This document shows positions 59,401 through 64,000 of a DNA stretch of 64,000 nt, piece after piece (position 1 is the stretch's first letter; the number at the start of each line of letters is the position of its first letter). The notes beneath the pieces were generated by a model, which saw only the letters and a list, made by a program, of their open reading frames with translations, did no database searches and was not told where the DNA came from. The stretch covers positions 1 to 64,000 of IMG/VR virus record IMGVR_UViG_3300035180_002250; one strand, written 5' to 3'. The stretch comes from a virus. Both the position numbers and the translations under genes were made by a program.

Positions 59401-62400
59401 TTCTTGCTGCTCTTCACTAAATTGTTTTCCAGCATTGTGTTGCGCATGTTATGCCCAATCAGGGCATTCACCTCCATACCCCCCATACCTTTGGGTCCGG
59501 TTTCCCCACTACCTGCAGGGGCCTCATCAGTGTCATAGGCACCGTCAATGTTCCTAGCTGCATAATTAGAATCAGTTGTTTTAGCTAGTTTATGAATATG
59601 CTGTACACCGGTGAAAATGCCCTTGACTTCCTTCCCTGTTATTGGGTCCACGATTGTCTCGTAGGGGCTTACACCATGCTTAGCCATCTCCTGTTTTACG
59701 AAGTCCACACCGGAAGATACGCTGAAATTTTTTAATTCATATGTTTTACCAGTCTTCTTAGCAACCTTACCCAATGCACTATCCAGAATCTGCGCAGGAT
59801 TAATTCTACCAATTACCCCGACTGGGGTGAACAAAGCATCAATCTTTTCACCTTCCTTGGTATGCACCATATCCTCGTCTGGAATAATCTTGGTGATAAC
59901 CCCTTTATTCCCCCAGCTACCAGCAAGTTTATCACCGATAGTTGCTGGTCGTTCAGACTGAAATAAAATGGTTATCACATTACCATGGTGTAACACTTCA
60001 ATAACTGTTGCCGGATGGTCGTCATGGTATGTTTCACTGACATCCGTATATTTATGGACCAGACTTTTATGTATTGAACTAAGCACCTTATTTTTTATAC
60101 TGGATTCATTATTTTTTAATAAAAGTACATACGGATCACCGTGAGTAACAACAGAACCAACTTTAATAACCCCTGTATCCGATAATTTATTCAATTGTTC
60201 CTTGGAATATGCAGTTGGAAATTCTGAAATAAATTTATGCTTGTCCAGTAATAATGTTTTATCAAGCGTTACGGATTTTTTAACAACGTATTCTGATGTA
60301 AGCTTGTTCGCTGCAGATTGAGATAATACGACACCATCTTCGTGGTTTTGACCATGGTAGGGCATGTAAGCGATATGCAAATTTTTACCTAATGCAAGTT
60401 CTCCTTTATCGTCGGTAAAATTTGATGTAGCGACAATATCACCTTCATTAACATGATCCCCTTGTTTAACTTTGATGTAATTGTGTAACATTGTTTTGGT
60501 GGCAAGAGGGTAGTTTTTGATATATTCTACTTTTTGAATATCTTTTTTATTTTTATCACTGGTAATATAAATAAAGTTTTCATCAATTTTGCTGATAGTA
60601 CCTGAAACTGGTGCATGCACAGTAACCATTGATCCAATAATTTTAGACAAAGTAGTAACTCCAGAGGAATCACTATTCTTATTAGAAGCTAATGGTAGTG
60701 CAGCTTTAACATATCTGGTGTCAGGATTAACCAGTGGCAAAGCTTGTTGAAAATGCTTGTCCCCCATTAACAATCTATTACCCTGACTGTTGCTTAAAAA
60801 AGGAATATTATTGGTTGTTAACGTATGTAAATGTTCTGGAGATGGAACTATATAATCCAAATCTTTCAATTTGATTTTAATCAGTTTGCCTTCTTTTATT
60901 GCTGGTACTATAGTCTCACCGAACTTTTGATCACTACCTGATAAATATTTCTCAATATCCGTATAATAACTTTGTGGAAATCCTACTGTGTTATGGTATG
61001 TATCAATGACTGACTTAACTTCGTCCTTATTCGTTTTCATATTATGCAAAATACGGGAAGGTTCATTGGTACTATCTTTAAACGCAAATAGGGCGAATCT
61101 ATTATCAATGCCTGTTTTATTACTTTCTGGCGTAGCTATTGGGTCGATTACTCCCATGTATGAATTATGTATCGACCGAGAATCCATCGGAATCGCACGT
61201 TCATTGGTAATAGCCCCCTCCCCCAACCTCGTAACGATCATCGCTTGATCCAGCATCTCCATAGGATTGATCTGAGTTGGAAGCCTGCTAATATCACTTG
61301 TCGTAATAAAATTCTTAATCGGCTTTGTAAAATACCCTGGATTAAAAATATTTTTTAATTCAGCAGTAGCACCATTCGGATTTTTAGAAGCTTCTTCAGG
61401 ATTGAATGAATCCAGTTTATATTTAATTTTGGTAATCTCAGAATTATTTTTATCCAGAACTTCTTTCATGATATCTTCAACAGTGTAAATTTTCTGGAAT
61501 TCCAGATTGTCTCGTTCATCAGGAGCAGTTTTCTGGTTGTATACACCGATAATTTTCTTGGTGGCATCTAAAAGGATATTATAATCGATATGTGAGTATG
61601 CATTTCCAAGTGTTATACTTGTTGTTTTTGGATCGATTGCTGTATGGTTTGCAAAATAATCCTGTATTTTTTTAATCTTCTCTTCTTTGCTTAGTGTTTT
61701 GGATATGATTGTATCAGGTGATTCCACACTGGAACTGTCTGAATCTACATCTACATTTACATCTATAGAGTCTTTACGCTCATTCTTATACTCAACCAAC
61801 TTTGAATATAAAATATCAATTGTTTTATTCATCATGTTTGCAGAAACATTCTTGTTCACCATGAACAAGTCTTTACCCATTTTCGCTTCTATAACAGAGT
61901 CAGGAGCACCTAACACATGCAGCAATGCGTATAAAGGCAGTGTTGAATGAAGTATGTCTACGCTAAAAATACCTTTGGCCGGGTCCAATAAAATTTTGAA
62001 ATTTGCACCTACGGATAAATTGAAAGAACTCTCAATTGTGTTGTTCCCACGAATTCGTGTGTAGCATCCAGGCTTGGTTCTTAATTGACTAACAATGAAA
62101 TATTCGTTACCATCGATGATAAAAGTATACCTATTGGTAAATAAAGGTATACCGGCAATTCTATGGTGCTTCAATTGCCCGACAATCTGTTTTGTTTTGT
62201 TATCAATAATATCTATATCTGCATATACTTTGTCATAAACTGTGCCTTTAGACAGAATAACCCGCTTTTGGTCATTCTGAGTAAGTTCGGTTTTCTTAAT
62301 AGAAATATCTTTTAAAACAGCAGTATATTTATTACTTACAATAGGAAACTTGCCAGATATTCCTTCTATAATTTTAGTGTAAATACTATTCTTTAACGAT

Positions 62401-62453
62401 ATTGGATCAGTTAAAATAGGTCTTGCATTAGTTGTATTATTATCAGTAGGCAT
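56430..62453 (-). CDS. Fused RNA polymerase beta / beta-prime N-terminal subunit with intein
   Basis: The 2007-residue product starts as beta. Visible are LHIAYMPYHGQNHEDGVVLS (about residue 700), GDKLAGSWGNKGVITKIIPD (about 838) and GMGGMEVNALIGHNMRNTML (about 990, beta C-terminus). It runs on into beta-prime with GGLYDKRILGGVKGTKWGHI (about 1093), RPVLVNRAPTLWRHS (about 1395) and NADYDGD (1424-1430), the Mg-binding motif. A 486-residue intein follows, then TETVHVPVTKGAVEDAKN and about 75 more residues. After splicing the protein is about 1521 residues. The rest of beta-prime is at 5646-7562. Confidence 0.92.
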   Translation of the reverse strand: MPTDNNTTNARPILTDPISLKNSIYTKIIEGISGKFPIVSNKYTAVLKDISIKKTELTQNDQKRVILSKGTVYDKVYADIDIIDNKTKQIVGQLKHHRIAGIPLFTNRYTFIIDGNEYFIVSQLRTKPGCYTRIRGNNTIESSFNLSVGANFKILLDPAKGIFSVDILHSTLPLYALLHVLGAPDSVIEAKMGKDLFMVNKNVSANMMNKTIDILYSKLVEYKNERKDSIDVNVDVDSDSSSVESPDTIISKTLSKEEKIKKIQDYFANHTAIDPKTTSITLGNAYSHIDYNILLDATKKIIGVYNQKTAPDERDNLEFQKIYTVEDIMKEVLDKNNSEITKIKYKLDSFNPEEASKNPNGATAELKNIFNPGYFTKPIKNFITTSDISRLPTQINPMEMLDQAMIVTRLGEGAITNERAIPMDSRSIHNSYMGVIDPIATPESNKTGIDNRFALFAFKDSTNEPSRILHNMKTNKDEVKSVIDTYHNTVGFPQSYYTDIEKYLSGSDQKFGETIVPAIKEGKLIKIKLKDLDYIVPSPEHLHTLTTNNIPFLSNSQGNRLLMGDKHFQQALPLVNPDTRYVKAALPLASNKNSDSSGVTTLSKIIGSMVTVHAPVSGTISKIDENFIYITSDKNKKDIQKVEYIKNYPLATKTMLHNYIKVKQGDHVNEGDIVATSNFTDDKGELALGKNLHIAYMPYHGQNHEDGVVLSQSAANKLTSEYVVKKSVTLDKTLLLDKHKFISEFPTAYSKEQLNKLSDTGVIKVGSVVTHGDPYVLLLKNNESSIKNKVLSSIHKSLVHKYTDVSETYHDDHPATVIEVLHHGNVITILFQSERPATIGDKLAGSWGNKGVITKIIPDEDMVHTKEGEKIDALFTPVGVIGRINPAQILDSALGKVAKKTGKTYELKNFSVSSGVDFVKQEMAKHGVSPYETIVDPITGKEVKGIFTGVQHIHKLAKTTDSNYAARNIDGAYDTDEAPAGSGETGPKGMGGMEVNALIGHNMRNTMLENNLVKSSKNIEYWRAFQNGMNPEIPKEKKVFTKFVDILKQAGINVTKDSNVLKLGPLTDNDTLHLSSGEIVNGKQIGPKYEPENGGLYDKRILGGVKGTKWGHIQLAEPVINPVFENAIRVLLGGTKQNVVDTYVKEGGEALKNKLNSIDIDKEIEATKSQINNVKLSGTALDTQVKKLKYLSALKENGLKAGDAYMKQYISVTPPALRPFIISDTGEKIVSDSNLLYRDLINQNDVLKKYKQEGLDYGLDQMRHNLYKRVSELAGTMDPENPMLRNRGVKGALSYISGNIPKEGFFQHKIIYSKMNLTGRATIAPDNTLGLDQIGMPLDMAWTLYTPFILKQLTSMGKTILEAKKEVEARSPMAKKILDQELKERPVLVNRAPTLWRHSIFAAYPVLRDGKTLKVNTLWETSSNADYDGDSLINSVYYRKKINNNNINNFLLNFNNENSKIQYMHGLINLEDFPRIEESREISGNKEKYAVPEGVEVLTVNNGEIKWLPVKEFSIHKNLKMVECLTNTKRTVLCSMDHSLVTVDDDLNYVKAVPAVGLVVPKVKLEVPGGRINSIKFTNTDYDKYQSITEIPLSYDFGWLTGAFCGDGWSTGANNDNDTSTLQLCITERDVQFRNNIIRIMNSLFEGNNDFFKKSIGQDAGNKHLPEFWLESPVEYRKGMLAGLIDSNGTVSMSDVKAKSKNKTQCCVQYFTISKRLAFEIVSLCNSLGMSATAKFSKVTDEGGTSWSVVFSTETVAKIQSEIVLYHSQKVEKLSRAVIDDNNLKQDRYVPKLSKTRMQEITDNLTIKHLTMCGIEITGDTQKQLKSIQVVVAKTMKTDGVLPLETAKNIVTLIKAGVFQSDIKFWEKWAYMVMDASIEWDVITNIRPIPEITTAYDLTIPPAYTMVTESGLVVWDTETVHVPVTKGAVEDAKNIVPSKQVFSDKKIGSILQFPKGEAVVGLYMGTKNVGSTAGTNKDVKHYTNDIDAWKDYYAGKLKLTDFVQIGS
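56706..58163 (-). other. Intein with LAGLIDADG endonuclease in the NADFDGD motif
   Basis: The insert (residues 1431-1916) separates NADYDGD from TETVHVPVT, which are contiguous in cellular beta-prime. It starts with Ser and has the block EGVEVLTVNNGEIKWLPVKE and SMDHSL, as in archaeal DNA polymerase inteins. Two LAGLIDADG helices follow, WLTGAFCGDGW (Asp kept) and MLAGLIDSNGT (Asn in place of the acidic residue). It ends YDLTIPPAYTMVTESGLVVW-Asp before Thr+1. The usual His-Asn end is Trp-Asp here. Confidence 0.9.
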
Positions 62454-62470
62454 ATGTTTTCCTGAATAAA

Positions 62471-63253
62471 TTAGATATAATTCACCATTTTCATCATCTG
62501 GACTTGGGTATAAACTACAGAATAGAAATCGTATAAATGTTCAGCTATGTTTTCAATCTTTTCACTAAGTGACACATTGTTTGTATCTTTTGTAGTACCT
62601 TCAAAATTACTCAAATTATTAGTAATAAAATAGTGTACAAAGTGATAATTCATTATAGCTGTCGTTATGTCAGACCACTTAGATAAGTCCCATACCTTTT
62701 CGTATTTAATATAAATTAACTTGCACAAGTGCTGTATTTGATCATCATCAAATGCGTTGATTAATTTATTATAATACTGAATAAACTCAACAGGATGCTC
62801 TTGTTCTTGTGTAGGTTTCAAAGAAGTTTGAGTAATTGCATTACTACTACTTAATATATCTTTTGTGTTGTCTTTCCACAATACTCCATAAATAGGGATT
62901 GAGTTATTACCAAACTCTAAGGTGCTCACTTTATTTAAATAATTCTTACCAGGAACATTGTTTGTATACCTAAAAAGGCATTTAGCATCTTTTTGTATAT
63001 TACTATTGAATCCATTCATATTATTAAAATAGTTAGCTATATCCGTACTCCCATAAATAATGTCAGTAGAGTACGAAGCGGCTATATTAATTACTTGTGA
63101 ATTATCAAATAGATAATTTTCACAACTATTCAACATATTTGAATAGATGAAACTATGTAAAATACCCTTTGGCACTTCCAAATCCTGGGATGGTTCATCA
63201 GGGGGCATTCTATCTGTATCAAATTCCATTTCTATGTAGGGTACAGGAGTCAT
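62471..63253 (-). CDS. Unknown 260-residue protein
   Basis: The product starts MTPVPYIEMEFDTDRMPPDE; acidic, Asn/Tyr-rich, likely helical in the second half (QIQHLCKLIYIKYEKVWDLS). The start overlaps the previous gene by four bases and the stop lies 18 bases before the polymerase gene, so the three are one operon. No family was recognised; association with the polymerase is possible from position. Confidence 0.6.
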   Translation of the reverse strand: MTPVPYIEMEFDTDRMPPDEPSQDLEVPKGILHSFIYSNMLNSCENYLFDNSQVINIAASYSTDIIYGSTDIANYFNNMNGFNSNIQKDAKCLFRYTNNVPGKNYLNKVSTLEFGNNSIPIYGVLWKDNTKDILSSSNAITQTSLKPTQEQEHPVEFIQYYNKLINAFDDDQIQHLCKLIYIKYEKVWDLSKWSDITTAIMNYHFVHYFITNNLSNFEGTTKDTNNVSLSEKIENIAEHLYDFYSVVYTQVQMMKMVNYI

Positions 63254-63645
63254 TTTGCGTGGACCTCACCGTATTTAATTGCGACCAAGTAACTACCATC
63301 TTTGGTAAATGTTGTCTCTTCTTTAAAAATGGATACATCACCAAGCTTGGATAACTCATTCATAGATGTCAAACTTCGTGACATTACATCTTCAATAAAC
63401 AGTCTTTGCTCAGGGTCATCTATATTACCAACATAATAATGAATTCTTATTTCAAGAATTACTTTGTTACCTGTATCTGTACTACTTGAATCTGCAGTAC
63501 TTAATATATTACTTGTTTCCGGAGCACTCTGTGTAATAAGTTGGTTGCTTGTAACCCGATCCAACTCAGAAAACTTACCCAAAGATACCGATAAATCTTT
63601 ATTAGAGAGGGTGTTTACTGTATCAACAAATTCTTTATAGCTCAT
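63250..63645 (-). CDS. Unknown 131-residue protein
   Basis: The product starts MSYKEFVDTVNTLSNKDLSV. Its central and C-terminal parts look like alternating strands and a helix (VILEIRIHYYVGNIDDPEQR, TKDGSYLVAIKYGEVHAK). It overlaps the next gene by four bases. No family was recognised. Confidence 0.6.
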   Translation of the reverse strand: MSYKEFVDTVNTLSNKDLSVSLGKFSELDRVTSNQLITQSAPETSNILSTADSSSTDTGNKVILEIRIHYYVGNIDDPEQRLFIEDVMSRSLTSMNELSKLGDVSIFKEETTFTKDGSYLVAIKYGEVHAK

Positions 63646-63683
63646 AAAATCAACCCTTTTTGTTTAGTTCTTTGTTTAAACTA

Positions 63684-64000
<317 letters not shown>

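Overview
The window reads as a piece of a large, AT-rich, double-stranded DNA bacteriophage genome. The phage evidence is a long tail-fibre gene ending in an S74-type self-cleaving chaperone, neighbouring tail-type genes, a lysis block (SleB-type hydrolase, small membrane proteins, a lipoprotein), phage nucleotide-metabolism genes and a phage-encoded multisubunit RNA polymerase. The lipobox lipoprotein in the lysis block suggests a Gram-negative host (inference). No terminase, portal or major capsid gene was recognised, so the window is only part of the genome.

Layout. 1-9760 (minus strand): the end of an unknown gene, a tandem array of six paralogous ~200-residue proteins, further proteins that also begin with MIT(K/R), the C-terminal half of RNA polymerase beta-prime, and tail-type genes. 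9761-14106: almost non-coding, with one orphan gene (10443-11195) and many direct and inverted repeats. 14107-22490 (plus): a ubiquitin-like conjugation cassette in the order Ubl, unknown, E2-like candidate, JAB/JAMM peptidase, E1/ThiF. This resembles the plasmid-borne PRTRC cassettes. 22487-34746 (plus, apart from one minus-strand gene): RNase H, dNMP-kinase-like, dUTPase, RadC-like JAB protein, a DUF2829 (Tad2-like) protein, class II ribonucleotide reductase, a thymidylate-synthase-family protein and GyrB.

34747-37700 is a visibly GC-richer island of small genes with strongly structured leaders. It opens with a DUF1874-like protein, the family of viral ring nuclease AcrIII-1. 38054-45594 holds many short, often translationally coupled accessory genes and an IS605-group tnpB element with dispersed remnants of its ends. 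45614-54778 (minus) is lysis plus tail fibre. 55051-64000 (minus) holds a degenerate intein-derived ORF, a fused RNA polymerase beta/beta-prime-N polypeptide carrying a LAGLIDADG intein inside the catalytic NADFDGD motif, two unknown genes and the end of an SF2 helicase.

How the genes fit together. RNA polymerase is delivered as a beta-beta-prime-N fusion (56430-62453) plus a separate beta-prime-C (5646-7562). NrdJ, ThyA-like, dUTPase and dNMP-kinase-like proteins supply DNA precursors, with GyrB and RNase H for replication. The Tad2-like and AcrIII-1-like proteins suggest counter-defence against Thoeris and type III CRISPR signalling. The Ubl/E1/E2-like/JAB cassette is the most unusual system: the order and motifs fit attachment and removal of a ubiquitin-like modifier by a phage. 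All functional statements rest on motif reading by eye; no database search was run.
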